DNA of 64,000 bases from NCBI GenBank assembly GCA_032191485.1, contig JAVDOI010000010.1, positions 7,991,318-8,055,317 of the forward strand, read 5' to 3'. The DNA is from Leptoclinus maculatus. Its lineage: Eukaryota; Chordata; Actinopteri; Perciformes; Stichaeidae. The notes beneath the pieces were generated by a model. The model made no database searches. It was not told where the DNA came from and saw nothing but the letters and a program-made list of their open reading frames with translations. Positions 43,732 to 51,622 of this stretch are shown one piece after another (positions within the stretch are counted from its first letter, which is position 1; each line of letters starts with the position of its first letter). Made by a program: the position numbers and the translations under genes.

Positions 43732-46451
43732 GTGGGATGATGACTCAGATCAGTGGGGTGAGGAAGGTCAGCATCTCTGGAACCGCCAGCAATCGCTTTG
43801 GGGTCAAGACGGACCAGGAGGAGCTGCTGTCGAAGGTAAGCGATTGACGGGTTGTTAAAGCAAAACAAAGATATAACATGAAAGTTGTGCGATTTGGCTA
43901 AAACACTTTGTCTCGTCTATCCTCGGAACAGGACCTGGAGGACATAAACAAATGGGGCCTAAATATCTTCAAAGTGACCGAGCACTCCCACAACCGACCG
44001 CTCACATGCATCATGTACTCCATCTTTCAGGTCAGTGCCTTGCCTCTTCATCCTGCTCGTCTTCCACCTCATCGTCCACGGAAGCGTTCGTAAACACATG
44101 CTTCTATAGAAGGCGTGAGGCGCAGCCCCGCAGTCAGCTTGTACAGCATGTTCTCTGTTACGTTCAGCTGTCAGTATCGCTACAGGGGGACATCTGCTAG
44201 AGGGACATTAGCACTTTAAATTGATTTCTAGCTGTGAATCAGCCTGGCAAGGAGGGCAAACTGTTTTCATATTCAGTAATGTGTGATTCACAATTTGCTG
44301 AATATGGTTTAGGAATAGATTTTTAAGGTCCGATCACTAGTCCGCTGGCGTAAAAAACATCCACTCCTAGGAGATGCTTACACACTTCTTCCTCTGTCGT
44401 ATGCAGGAGCGAGACCTGATGAGGACGTTCCAGATTCCAACAGACACCTTTGTGACGTTCATGCTGACCTTGGAGGACCACTATCACTCCGACGTGGCTT
44501 ACCACAACAGCCTGCACGCCGCTGACGTGGCCCAGTCCACACACATCCTCCTGTCAACTCCTGCACTGGATGTAAGTCACCATGCAATATCACTATTTTG
44601 TTTTTTAGTAACAAAGTAAAGCTGGAAATTTGCTGCATCTTTGCTGTTTTTGTTGCTGCCAACTTGACACATAATTACCTTCTGGTTACGTGTATGATTG
44701 ACATGTGACACCATTAAAGTTTGGCAACCATCGCCTACAGCTATTTCTCAAGCGCTTTGTTATGCTTTTAATGACGTGACTGGAAGTGTCGTCACTGATA
44801 CTGGCATGCCCCAGAAACTTGCATGCCAGATGGGATGACACACAGAAGTATCGGCCTCAAACAATTGTCTGGTACTTTACCTTGTTTGGCCAGTTTACTG
44901 ACTGTGAAGTTAACTGCTTTTCATTTTTTCTTCCTTCTCTTGCAACACAGGCGGTCTTCACAGATCTGGAGATCTTGGCAGCCATTTTTGCTGCAGCCAT
45001 TCACGACGTGGACCACCCAGGAGTGTCAAACCAGTTCCTCATCAACACCAGTGAGTCCACTTTACTGTCACTTCTCGTCCGTCACACAAAAGTCACAACG
45101 CTGATTTATTTTAGTCTACATTTGCAAAACGGGCAGAAATATTTGCATTGGTTTAATGGGATCTGGCTCCAAAGGTGTAAATGTGGGGTTTTTAGAGACA
45201 GTGCATGGTTACCTGACCTGAGTTTAAAAAGCTAGAGCGCCAATTTAATTTCTTTCTTCCTGTCGCTTCCCCCCTCCCTCCTCTGCCTTTTTAGACTCCG
45301 AGCTGGCTCTGATGTACAACGACGAGTCGGTGCTGGAGAACCACCACCTGGCTGTGGGTTTCAAACTGCTGCAGGAGGACAACTGCGACATCTTCCAGAA
45401 CCTCACCAAGAATCAGAGGCAGACGCTCCGGAGGATGGTCATCGACATGGTGAGGAAAACTGTCCGCCGCACATCTGTCTGATCCGAGTTTTAGCTTTCA
45501 GGGTGATGTCTTGACTGCTTTATTGCTTCCCTCTTAAATTATTTCTGACACCGTTCTCTGCGTCTTTCTCTCCTCCAGGTGTTGGCAACTGACATGTCTA
45601 AACACATGAGCCTGCTAGCTAATCTGAAGACGATGGTGGAAACCAAGAAAGTGACCAGCTCTGGAGTTCTGCTGTTGGACAACTACACAGACAGGATGCA
45701 GGTAAGAAGCATGCTGGTACACCCACACCATGCAGACCGTTTGGCACACAGGAAAGAGAGGCACTATGTGGATTTATTTATTTATTTTGTTTTGTTGTCT
45801 TTGCAGGTTTTGCGTAGCATGGTTCACTGTGCGGACCTGAGCAACCCGACCAAGCCTCTGGATCTGTACCGGCAGTGGACAGACAGGATCATGAATGAGT
45901 TTTTCCACCAGGGAGACAGGGAGAGACAAAGGGGAATGGAGATCAGTCCGATGTGCGACAAACACACAGCTTCGGTGGAGAGAACACAGGTAGAGAAGAC
46001 GCACATTTAGCTCCAAAAATAGAATTTTGTTGTTGTTTTTTTTTATGTTGCTGACATCCTCCCTTTTTTTTATCTTTTCTAGGTTGGTTTCATCGATTAT
46101 ATTGTCCACCCTCTGTGGGAGACGTGGGCCGACCTGGTCCACCCCGACGCCCAGGACATCCTGGACACACTGGAGGACAACAGGAACTGGTACCAGCGCA
46201 TGATCCCCCAGAGTCCCTCCCCTCCGTTCGACTCCAGTGACGGGGAGGGCGGCTCGCTTGAGGAGGTGGAGGGGGGACCTGTGGCGAGTAAATTTCAGTT
46301 TGAGCTGACGCTGGATGACCAGGATGGACAGGGTGGAGACGGGGAGAGCTCGATGATGGAGATGACTGTCAGTGTGATACCCCAACAACAAGCCTCTGAT
46401 CGGGACGGGGTTGAAATGACGACGTGCGACGTCTCACCTGCGGAAACATAG
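14813..46451 (+). CDS. pde4b: cAMP-specific 3',5'-cyclic phosphodiesterase 4B (longest splice form)
   Basis: Hydrolyses cAMP to 5'-AMP in the cytoplasm and at signalling complexes. The long form joins 14813-14854, 18664-18899, 24205-24399, 24844-24880, 25671-25741, 26415-26464, 35091-35203, 42101-42194, 43624-43835, 43932-44030, 44407-44571, 44951-45050, 45295-45449, 45579-45701, 45807-45989 and 46083-46451. All junctions are GT-AG and in phase, giving 747 residues (human PDE4B1 is about 736). Order of parts: isoform-specific N-terminus, UCR1 with PKA site RRESF, UCR2, polyglutamine linker, catalytic domain, acidic tail. The B assignment rests on the catalytic run SHNRPLTCIMY, the C-terminus with VSPAET, and the B1-, B2- and B3-type first exons. 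Parts of UCR1 (SDYELSPK, HGEDMIVTPF) look more like PDE4C, so a PDE4C-related identity is the main alternative. Which teleost duplicate this is cannot be told. Confidence 0.85.
14855..18663 (+). other. pde4b: pde4b intron after the B1-type first exon
   Basis: No coding exon recognised. It holds a TG microsatellite at 15188-15218 and a dispersed repeat copy at 17470-17705. Between about 17715 and 17830 lies a further repeat-like stretch with a CATATCGGCCAATAT motif, which resembles another common fish element. Confidence 0.6.
17470..17705 (+). repeat. Second degraded copy of the dispersed repeat seen at 12.7 kb
   Basis: Shares the TTTTGGGTTTTGGATTGGTTGG segment type, an ACATTACCTCGGGCTG segment and the terminal layout of the family noted at 12680-12975, with heavy decay. 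Recognised from memory of teleost repeats. Confidence 0.5.
18664..18899 (+). CDS. pde4b: pde4b long-form exon 2 (B1-specific N-terminal region)
   Basis: Enters after a T-rich tract and AAG acceptor (18661-18663) and leaves at GACAG/GTAACG with GT at 18900-18901. It encodes 78 codons plus two bases (phase 2). The segments STLGVES and RRFSGNLQLPPLSWRQ match the PDE4B1-type segment NTLGI...CSGNLQLPPLSQRQ, and a later RPTSLPISLPRI matches RPTTLPLTTLP. The junction codon with 24205 makes AG+C (Ser). The acceptor AAG is weaker than CAG, so a shift of a few codons is possible, but frame and homology both support it. Confidence 0.8.
18900..20097 (+). other. pde4b: pde4b intron with (TTG)n repeat
   Basis: Contains a TTG trinucleotide repeat at about 19376-19413 and otherwise no recognised feature. 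It must also contain the promoter of the B3-like form, whose first coding exon follows, but I see no clear core element. Confidence 0.5.
20098..20249 (+). CDS. pde4b: PDE4B3-like alternative first coding exon
   Basis: ATG at 20098 opens 50 codons plus TG and ends at donor GTAAGA (20250). The upstream frame meets a TAA at 20044-20046 with no other ATG, so the start is clear. The C-terminal half reads CFRKQVVNKRLRRYRRFTVA, matching the conserved FFRKLLVNKSIRQRRRFTVA type run found in PDE4B3 and PDE4D5 N-termini. The phase-2 end joins 24205 to make TG+C (Cys) before FEGENGPS, exactly as in mammalian long forms (TCFDVENG). The upstream part, with LSPHSSPR, is shorter than in human B3. The predicted isoform is 705 residues. 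Confidence 0.85.
22204..22252. repeat. (TG)n microsatellite
   Basis: About 24 TG units ending 70 bases upstream of the ATG of the candidate alternative first exon at 22322, so it may lie within that isoform's promoter or leader. Confidence 0.95.
22322..22407 (+). CDS. pde4b: Candidate further alternative long-form first exon
   Basis: ATG (A at -3) opens 28 codons plus AG and stops at a donor (AG/GTGACT, GT at 22408-22409). The phase is 2, the same phase used by both other long-form N-terminal exons. The upstream frame reaches TAG at 22268-22270 without another ATG. The peptide starts MPRRSPRCRVGHFDFSEE. Its HFDFSEE segment resembles the HFPFSDED run that I remember from the PDE4A10 N-terminus, which also lies just before the FEAENG junction. 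The predicted isoform is 683 residues. Position between the B3-like exon and UCR1, start context and phase all fit, but there is no transcript evidence and the homology is short. Confidence 0.55.
22410..24204 (+). other. pde4b: pde4b intron before UCR1
   Basis: No exon or transposon recognised. A GATGATGAT stretch lies near 24098-24110. Confidence 0.5.
24205..24399 (+). CDS. pde4b: pde4b UCR1 exon with PKA site
   Basis: First exon shared by all long forms: acceptor CTTAAG (ends 24204), donor CT/GTGAGT (24400). It encodes FEGENGPS, then LVLHPN, then QRRESFLYRSDSDYELSPK and MSRNSS-like SLSRNSS. The RRESF segment is the conserved PKA phosphorylation site that activates long PDE4 isoforms and starts UCR1. 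Phase 2 in, phase 2 out. The DYELSPK form is closer to PDE4C than to mammalian PDE4B (DYDLSPK). Confidence 0.92.
24844..24880 (+). CDS. pde4b: pde4b UCR1 mini-exon
   Basis: A 37-base exon (acceptor TTTCAG, donor GTAAGA) coding LHGEDMIVTPFAQ across the junction, the invariant UCR1 motif. Too short to stand out as an open frame but unmistakable in sequence and phase. Confidence 0.92.
25671..25741 (+). CDS. pde4b: pde4b UCR1 C-terminal exon
   Basis: 71 bases between TTTCTTTTAG and AA/GTAAGT encode VLASLRTVRNNFTTLTNVQ and CASN, the end of UCR1. Phase 0 in, phase 2 out. Confidence 0.92.
26415..26464 (+). CDS. pde4b: pde4b linker exon LR1
   Basis: 50 bases between GGTTGCAG and G/GTGAGT encode the linker between UCR1 and UCR2 (RSPAANQPSLTKVCLS), matching the RSPAASQP run of PDE4B. 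Present only in long forms. Phase 2 in, phase 1 out, joining the acceptor inside the short-form first exon at 35091. Confidence 0.88.
28195..28700 (+). repeat. Transposon-derived stretch (possible hAT-related DNA element)
   Basis: The left part has the AAAGGAATAGTTCAACATTTG motif type common at the edge of a widespread percomorph repeat. From about 28320 on, the base composition becomes CpG-richer, with CGGTTCGGCACACATGTG followed by ACCGCGG. I associate this with fish hAT-like elements, but only from memory. No transposase frame is intact. Confidence 0.35.
28292..28321. repeat. Perfect inverted repeat, 14-bp arms, 2-base spacer
   Basis: Arms 28292-28305 and 28308-28321 are exact reverse complements around GT. 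AT-rich, and inside a repeat-derived stretch. Confidence 0.9.
31814..31857. repeat. Perfect inverted repeat, 21-bp arms, 2-base spacer
   Basis: Left arm 31814-31834 and right arm 31837-31857 are exact reverse complements separated by CA. Base composition is mixed and the arms are not a simple repeat. Part of the right arm (GCAACAGCA) is repeated directly just after it. It lies in the long pde4b intron. Confidence 0.95.
32075..32170 (-). repeat. Decayed dispersed repeat, reversed copy
   Basis: On the minus strand it reads as a stretch with TTTACTGAAGTAAAAGTAGT and later AAAAGTCCTGCATTC. I know this pattern from an abundant percomorph repeat also seen at 53955-54230 and 59645-59840. Confidence 0.55.
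34640..34906 (+). promoter_or_regulatory. pde4b: Presumed promoter and leader of the PDE4B2-like short form
   Basis: A 17-base G run (34622-34638), then a purine-rich GAGAGG-type tract and a GA microsatellite (34818-34838), precede the short-form ATG. No TATA box is evident. Mammalian PDE4B2 also uses an intronic promoter; its location here is inferred only from the coding exon that follows. Confidence 0.4.
34907..35203 (+). CDS. pde4b: PDE4B2-like short-form first exon fused to the UCR2 exon
   Basis: ATG at 34907 (G at -3) opens 99 codons that end at donor AAG/GTAGGA (35204). The first 61 codons are short-form specific: they start MKELCVHTSPSSSAS and end with SGGSAMDMDPLGPEYVSMCL. Human PDE4B2 starts MKE and has SGGSGDSAMD and NYMPVCLFA, so the match is clear, though the fish segment is longer (human is about 39 residues). 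An acceptor inside this exon (CTGTTGGCAG ending 35090) is used by long forms, so 35091-35203 is shared. It encodes DESYQKLAMETMEELDWCLD and the rest of the first UCR2 half. Short forms lack UCR1, so PKA activation is lost. Predicted isoform 598 residues. Confidence 0.88.
36720..37020 (+). repeat. Degraded copy of an abundant fish dispersed repeat
   Basis: Segments TTTCATGGCAATCCATATAG, then GTTGTTGAGATATTTTACT, CAACCTCATGATGATG and CATCCTCTGGGCACCATGAA occur in the order typical of a very common percomorph element. Recognised from memory; no coding capacity. Confidence 0.6.
37442..37469. repeat. Poly-C run of 28
   Basis: Uninterrupted C homopolymer. It creates spurious proline-rich or glycine-rich frames on both strands. 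Confidence 0.95.
40440..40900 (+). promoter_or_regulatory. pde4b: Candidate promoter of the super-short form
   Basis: Holds an E-box CACGTG (40460-40465), a CRE-half-site TGACGT (40490-40495), an inverted CCAAT (40499-40503) and a direct CCAAT (40794-40798), downstream of a 20-base G run (40414-40433). A GC-rich stretch continues to the ATG at 41530. The CRE half-site would suit feedback by cAMP, but that is inference. Confidence 0.4.
41530..41577 (+). CDS. pde4b: Super-short first exon (PDE4B5/PDE4D6 type)
   Basis: The ATG in a CACCATG context encodes MPEANYLFSVSWGYIK, then donor GTGTGT (41578). Human PDE4B5 and PDE4D6 share the 16-residue N-terminus MPEANYLLSVSWGYIK, so only one residue differs (Leu8 to Phe). 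Phase 0 joins TTC AAG of the exon at 42101 (FKRMLNREL). The isoform of about 515 residues carries only the second half of UCR2 and is brain-enriched in mammals. The upstream GC-rich stretch is its presumed leader. A (TG)37 tract starts 52 bases after the donor. Confidence 0.93.
41630..41704. repeat. (TG)n microsatellite, about 37 units
   Basis: Longest TG tract in the window, beginning about 50 bases after the 5' splice site of the super-short first exon. Confidence 0.97.
42101..42194 (+). CDS. pde4b: pde4b UCR2 exon common to all isoforms
   Basis: 94 bases between ATGCCTCCAG and G/GTGAGC encode FKRMLNRELSHLSEMSRSG and QVSEYISNTFL. This is the UCR2 helix that folds over the active site. The Tyr in SEYIS is the residue class found in PDE4A, B and C (PDE4D has Phe), which argues against pde4d. 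Confidence 0.95.
42195..43623 (+). other. pde4b: pde4b intron between UCR2 and LR2
   Basis: No accepted exon. A G run near 42400-42409 and otherwise unremarkable sequence. Confidence 0.5.
43624..43835 (+). CDS. pde4b: pde4b LR2 exon with polyglutamine tract
   Basis: 212 bases between CTTCTGCAG and AAG/GTAAGC encode the linker between UCR2 and the catalytic domain. It begins DKHNELELPCPVPKSRERK, passes through 11 Gln coded by a pure (CAG)11 (43698-43730), then MMTQISGVRKVSISGT and NRFGVKTDQEELLSK. Human PDE4B has only two Gln at this place (KKKKQQLMTQISG). The serine-rich SSSLNN part of the mammalian linker is shortened. The frame is intact through the repeat. Confidence 0.93.
43932..46451 (+). 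CDS. pde4b: pde4b catalytic domain and C-terminal exons
   Basis: Seven exons: 43932-44030, 44407-44571, 44951-45050, 45295-45449, 45579-45701, 45807-45989 and 46083-46451 (stop TAG 46449-46451). Active-site parts in order: YHNSLHAAD with the general-acid and first metal His, AIHDVDHPG with metal His and Asp, HCADLSNP with the last metal Asp, and TQVGF with the purine-clamping Gln. All required residues are present, so the enzyme should be active. ERK features are kept: ETKKVTSSG (docking KIM), PQSPSPP (phosphosite) and KFQFELTL (FQF docking). The tail is acidic and ends DVSPAET, like PDE4B. Confidence 0.97.
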
Positions 46452-47200
46452 CTGAACTGGCGGTGTTCTCGGAGCGCAGCATGTTTTGCTGTTTTGGCTG
46501 AAATCATTTAATTGCAGTAGAGCAATCCTGCAATATCGCTCTTTGGAGCTGCCTGGCAAAGAGGGCCTGACTGAATGTTGGGCACCCGTGCAAACGAGGC
46601 TTGGAAACCCCTTTGGCAGTTTGTTTTGAGCCCCCTAGAAGGGAGCCGGGAAGAGGTGTGTTCTTTAAAGAAGGGACTACCGTCAGACTGCAGAGGCAGG
46701 GCTGAATCTCTCAGACAAAGAAGGTGGACAATATGTGTCCGTGTACTGGGACGAGTACAAATTCCAAACTTGCACTTCAGGACGTTTTTTTATGTTCGTT
46801 TTAATTATTTGTATTGTGTCGGGATGGGAATGCCGCCTGGTAAAATGTCCAACCAAAAACTACTCGTCAGCAAGTTATTTGTACCCAAGTAGTTTTTTTC
46901 TAACACTTGTCTAAAAAAAAGAAGTAAAAGTTGTGTGCCTTTTTTTTTTTTTACAACCGTTTCTTTTTGTAAGTGTTTTTATAATTTATTGAACACGTTC
47001 ATGTAGCTGTAAGATGTGTCAACTTTTCTACAATAAGGACACGTTTCTCTCACACGGTCTTCCTCATGTTCTGGCAATAAGCTTGTTCAGTGGATGTATT
47101 TCTAAAATCAGACGACTTCCCAGCACAATTTGCACTTTGTGGCATAGGACAAAGAGACATTAAAGTAAACATGTAAAACATGTTTGTTTTGTTTTTTCCA
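46452..47200 (+). other. pde4b: pde4b 3' UTR
   Basis: AT-rich sequence after the stop codon. A poly(A) signal ATTAAA lies at 47159-47164, followed by a TGTTTGTTTTG-type GT-rich element, which fits the 3' end. The exact cleavage site is unknown. Confidence 0.6.
47159..47164 (+). terminator. pde4b: Poly(A) signal of pde4b
   Basis: Variant hexamer ATTAAA followed within 30 bases by a GT-rich stretch. Confidence 0.55.
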
Positions 47201-47579
47201 ATAATTAATTTCACAAGCAATTTAATTCTTTGAAAATGTAAAAAAAAAAAAAAATTTGTATTTTTGAGTCCAAAAACATCTCAAGAAAAACAAAAACAAA
47301 CTCCAAAGATCCTGTGAAGAAAAGCACTTTGATGATCTCACTGCCACCTCTTGACGAGTGTGATCCCATGCTTGAAGAGTCGGTAGTGAAACAAATCAAA
47401 CTTCTGACCAGAAGTGAAACTGACATTGTCATGTAGCAGGATGAAGAGTTCAGGCAAATGAAAGCCAATTATTTAGTGAATTTCACCATAAATATTTCGC
47501 ATAAAGGTTAGAAATCTGTCTCCACCTTGTAATCCCCCTGTTTTCGTCAGCTCACACACACCTGTTGTGGTGAACAGCA

Positions 47580-47677
47580 TTCTTCAGGCATGAGACTTTT
47601 CCGCCGTTCGGCGGATTTCCGCCGTTTTTAGAACTCCAGAGACCATTTCTGAGATCAGTGTAAATCCGAATTTTTTT

Positions 47678-47713
<36 letters not shown>

Positions 47714-48240
47714 GTTAAGAATACCTCCGTGGGCTCTGACGATCGCGTGTGAACATGTGAACACACTGTGACTCCGTAACTATCCGGAGCGCTTCTACTC
47801 GTATCCTTGTCTTAATGTATGTGCTTGCTAACATAACGATAAAAAGCAGAGTACGTCGAACTGGCCAGCCAGCGTTTCTCCGATTGGAGTGAGACGAGGA
47901 GAAAAGGTGATGTCGTGATCCTTCACAATAAAACATCTTTGATGTGACGTGTCGAGTCTTGTCCAATCAGCGTTCAGATGTCTACAGCGTCTTCATTTTC
48001 TTCCGTTACAGTTTAAGTTCCGTTATTGTTCAGACTTGCTGGTTAAGTTAACGTCCACTGCATGCGGAACTCTGTCGACTGTTAACGTTCGTCTTTATCG
48101 CGAATTTGGAGGAAAAAAACGTAACGTGATGAAACATGAAGCCCCCCCCCCCCCCCGTGTTCCGGTTCAGTTCACGCGGTCACTCGTTAACATTAAACCA
48201 GAACACCGACGGATCTGCTGGCAGGTTGTTTTTTTTAACT
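47580..48240. other. CpG-rich non-genic block of unknown origin
   Basis: Clearly richer in CpG than its flanks (for example GCCGTTCGGCGGATTTCCGC near 47601). It carries a T9-G33 run at its left side (47671-47712) and a C14-like run near 48144-48157. No convincing coding frame or splice structure. It may be a young insertion or a remnant CpG island; I cannot name a family. Confidence 0.4.
47680..47712. repeat. Poly-G run of 33
   Basis: Uninterrupted G homopolymer preceded by nine T. The length in the assembly is likely uncertain. Confidence 0.95.
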
Positions 48241-48603
48241 CAAAGTAGAATCAAAGGCCAGATACTGACGAGATGATGAGGTCAAAGAGGAGGCTGTTTG
48301 TGTAGTGCAGCTTGACGCAGGGCTGAGCTGTGAGTGGAGCTGGGCCTGGATAAAGGTGGAGGTCTAAACAGACGTGAGTACAGCTTCCTGCTGTCACAGT
48401 GTTTTAAATACATTGATGAGCAGGTCTGCTGAATGCAGCCTCTGCTCCAAGGAGAAATAGTGATAAATAACTGAATAATAATAATAAATTATTCTTTTGC
48501 TTAAAGAGTAAATATGGTCTTATCACTAAATGTTATTCTCAGAGTACACCAGAGTGCTACATTTTAAAGATCATATTTAAAAATGAAAATTCATGCCACC
48601 AGC

Positions 48604-48636
<33 letters not shown>

Positions 48637-48945
48637 TAGAAATGTTGTGTTGATAATGTTCCTCCCTTTTCAGCATTTGTCAGTCTCATGCCTGATTCTT
48701 ATGAATAGTGACTCATCTTGAGTTCTGAATGACTGTGTGACTGTGTGCACATTTAAAAAGACACCTATTAGTAATATAATAATTGTATCTTGTAGTTTTT
48801 ATTCCAGCACTTTGAATATGTCGACAGTTTGCAGCTGGTTGCTGATCTGTCCAACACTAGCTTAAAGGTACCACGATGTAAGGTGCAACCTTCAGAATAA
48901 AGGGTGGGGGGTGCCAATATCGTGTCATGACACGATACCTCCGGT

Positions 48946-48992
<47 letters not shown>

Positions 48993-49800
48993 AACAGAGT
49001 TGCACAATCTTGTTGCACCCAGCTGTGTTGTGCCGACCCTTCAGCTGTTTGTAACACTATTTATTATCTTTCTCCTTGTATATGATGATATTGATATTGA
49101 TTGTTAATACCTGTATATTTGTTATTATTTATATGCACTACCAAGTATCAAATCACAGTTTGAGTGACCTTGTCTGGTGGTTCTGTTTTATTGTATTTAG
49201 CAAGCCGTTTTGCTATACGACCGTAACATGAAGTTATGCAGCTCAATTTTGATCATTTGAGATGTTTATTTTGAAATTCTAGCCAGAAAATTGTGAACAA
49301 GTCCGAAGTGCAGAAGAAGTCTGGCATTTGTTTTTTTCTTTTGTTCCTGGTGGATGATGAAGGCTGGATATTTACTGCAGTATTTTGTGTACGGTGACTG
49401 GTCATTGTACAGCTATAGGAATATTTGCTGAAATATATTGCATTGTTTGAAATATATTTTTTCAGTGTTTTTCCTCACATTATATGTTAAAATGGTGTAT
49501 GTTGTGCTCAACAAATGTTTTCTATCAGATTAATAAAATGGGCATGTATTACAGAATTTTCTCGTCTGTGTATTATTGGATAACATTAGCAAACAAAGCA
49601 TATATATATATATATTTATATATATATATATATACATATTATCCGTGACCTTTTAGCAACCTGGTGGAATTTCTGTCTGTATATCAAGACTAAACAGCAC
49701 GTTGTTAGTGTATCCCTTAGCTATAGTAAAACAATAATAATACAAAATGTAACAATAAAACAATAAAAGTTTTCTTTTAATTTAAGTATTTAAGGAGAAA
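48241..49800. other. Intergenic sequence
   Basis: Contains a 32-base C run (48605-48636), a TG microsatellite (48943-48982) and a TA repeat (about 49598-49636). No gene seen. Confidence 0.6.
48605..48636. repeat. Poly-C run of 32
   Basis: Uninterrupted C homopolymer in intergenic DNA. Confidence 0.95.
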
Positions 49801-49849
49801 TAGAATAAAACCAACAACAGATTAAAGAGACCACGTCAGAAATAAGCCA

Positions 49850-50245
49850 TGGGACCGCTTCAGACTGAACTAAAAGCAACAAAAACAAAAGGTGGATTTT
49901 TGTCTTTTCTTTGTTCCAGTTAAAAGTCTAGCAGCTGCATTTTTTTTTTTTTTTTAACCATTTGGAGTTCAGTAAGGGTGTAATGGGTCAACCCCATATA
50001 CAGAGAATCCCAGTAGTGAAGTTGAGCCGTGATAAAAGGTTGGATAACTGGTTTCCAGGTCCTCATGAGGTAGAAACGGATGAGAAATCCGATGCGTCGA
50101 TGTCGAAGAAACACCGAGATTTTTAACCACTTTATGCAAATCAGCATGTGTTCGGCTGGTGACAGAGCTGGGAGGGTCAAGCGTGATTACCTTGCTTTTG
50201 TTTTCATTAAGTTGAAGTTCCTTGCCATTCAGGACATCACACAAT
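49850..50245 (-). mobile_element. Decayed non-LTR retrotransposon reverse transcriptase fragment
   Basis: On the minus strand, reading from 50245 downwards, pieces in shifting frames give LQLNENKSKV, VVKNLGVSS, FLPHEDLET, then FITAQLHYWDSLYMGL, LTELQMV and AAARLL. These match, in order, the LQLNENKTE, VKNLGV, RDLE and SRLDYCNSLY(A/V)GL, AAARLLT landmarks of L2/Rex-like reverse transcriptases. Frameshifts and an A-run inserted after QMV show it is dead. The 5' part and true ends were not found. It should not be taken as a host gene. Confidence 0.8.
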
Positions 50246-51553
50246 TCAAGTTAATTGTCAGCAATTACAATAATAAAGACTGCTGTGGTTTTATTGACGT
50301 CATGGTTTCCAGTTTTGCAACTCTGAGGGGAAAAAACAGGTGGAAATGACAATCACTTCCCTGCAGTGACACCACTGACACTAAATTGAGTTCAGTAGCT
50401 GCCAGCCAGCAATGTAAACAGGAAGGGTTAGAGATAGCGATGCTATGTGCTGGGCCCTCAGGGCACTCACTCTCCCATGGCTGCGAGCACCTTGACCCGA
50501 GCAGATAAGCATCTGGAATACGTGATCAACAGGAGGTCCTGCTGGGTAAAATTGTCACGCAGCCGAAGAGGCATTTCAAGATTTAGTTTAGAGAGTAAGC
50601 TCAACAAAACAGGAGGGAAGATACTTACTGATGAAATCTACTCTTCACTGCTCATATTATGTAAAAGCAGCTATTTAGATTTCCTCTATAGGGTTGATAA
50701 TCCTTGATTAATACTATTCCAAAATACGTTTCATTGCCATTAGCTCTGAGCTCAGGTCCTGAGATACAGAGCTTGTTTGACGGGTTTTTTAGTGTGTTCA
50801 TCTGGTTGCGAAGGTTTAAAGGTATATACTCGGCTATGAAAAACTACCTGGTAGGAGAGAAAGCTGGCAGCACTCACAAGATATCCTCTGTTCCTGACAC
50901 AATGCAAAATGTGCTGACCTGTAAAATGTGCTGCACATAATCAATAATGAATAAATCACAGGTCACACTTTGAAGAGGACGTTCAGATTCATATTACTTT
51001 GGAGTTTGCGGATGTCTGGATGATAACCAGAAACCTAAACCATCCTCCGCTTCCTTTGGATTCAACGAAAAATGAGGCAACTGTTTATGGTAAACACAGG
51101 AGCAGACGGGGACAAGCGTTTTCCATGGTGGTGGTCCTTACTGCCATGGAAATGGGCAGAGAGTTTGTTTGAAACTCTAACACAAGTCTTGTGGTCTGTT
51201 GGTGACTGACGTCAGCAGGGTGAAGGCAGACTGCTCCTGGGTTCAAGGCTGAGCCGGAGGCTCCTAGTGCCAGTGGATCCAGTTGACAGCCAGTCAACCT
51301 CCTTTCTCCACTCTACCAGCCAGGCTCTGAGAGGGCCCGGGGCCAAGGCAAGAGAGGAAGAGAACCACTTCCAGCAAAACAAACCTGCTCGCTCCATGTC
51401 CACTTTATAAAAACAAATGTCTTCCTGGAGTTTCTCCTGGGCAGCTGCTGTTTGTTTTCAGTGGAGTTGACAGTAAGGACTGAATCAACTATGCAGTCAG
51501 TTGGAGGAATACGGGGTAATATGGGGCATTCCAGGATAATTCAATAGTGATCC

Positions 51554-51622
<69 letters not shown>

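Noticed and set aside
45774..46391. 205-codon minus-strand frame opposite the last pde4b exons
   Set aside because: Shadow of the conserved catalytic and tail exons on the other strand.
43624..46451. Identity as pde4d or pde4a
   Set aside because: UCR2 has SEYIS rather than the PDE4D SEFIS, and the catalytic run SHNRPLTCIMY and the tail follow PDE4B; the tail lacks the long PDE4A extension.
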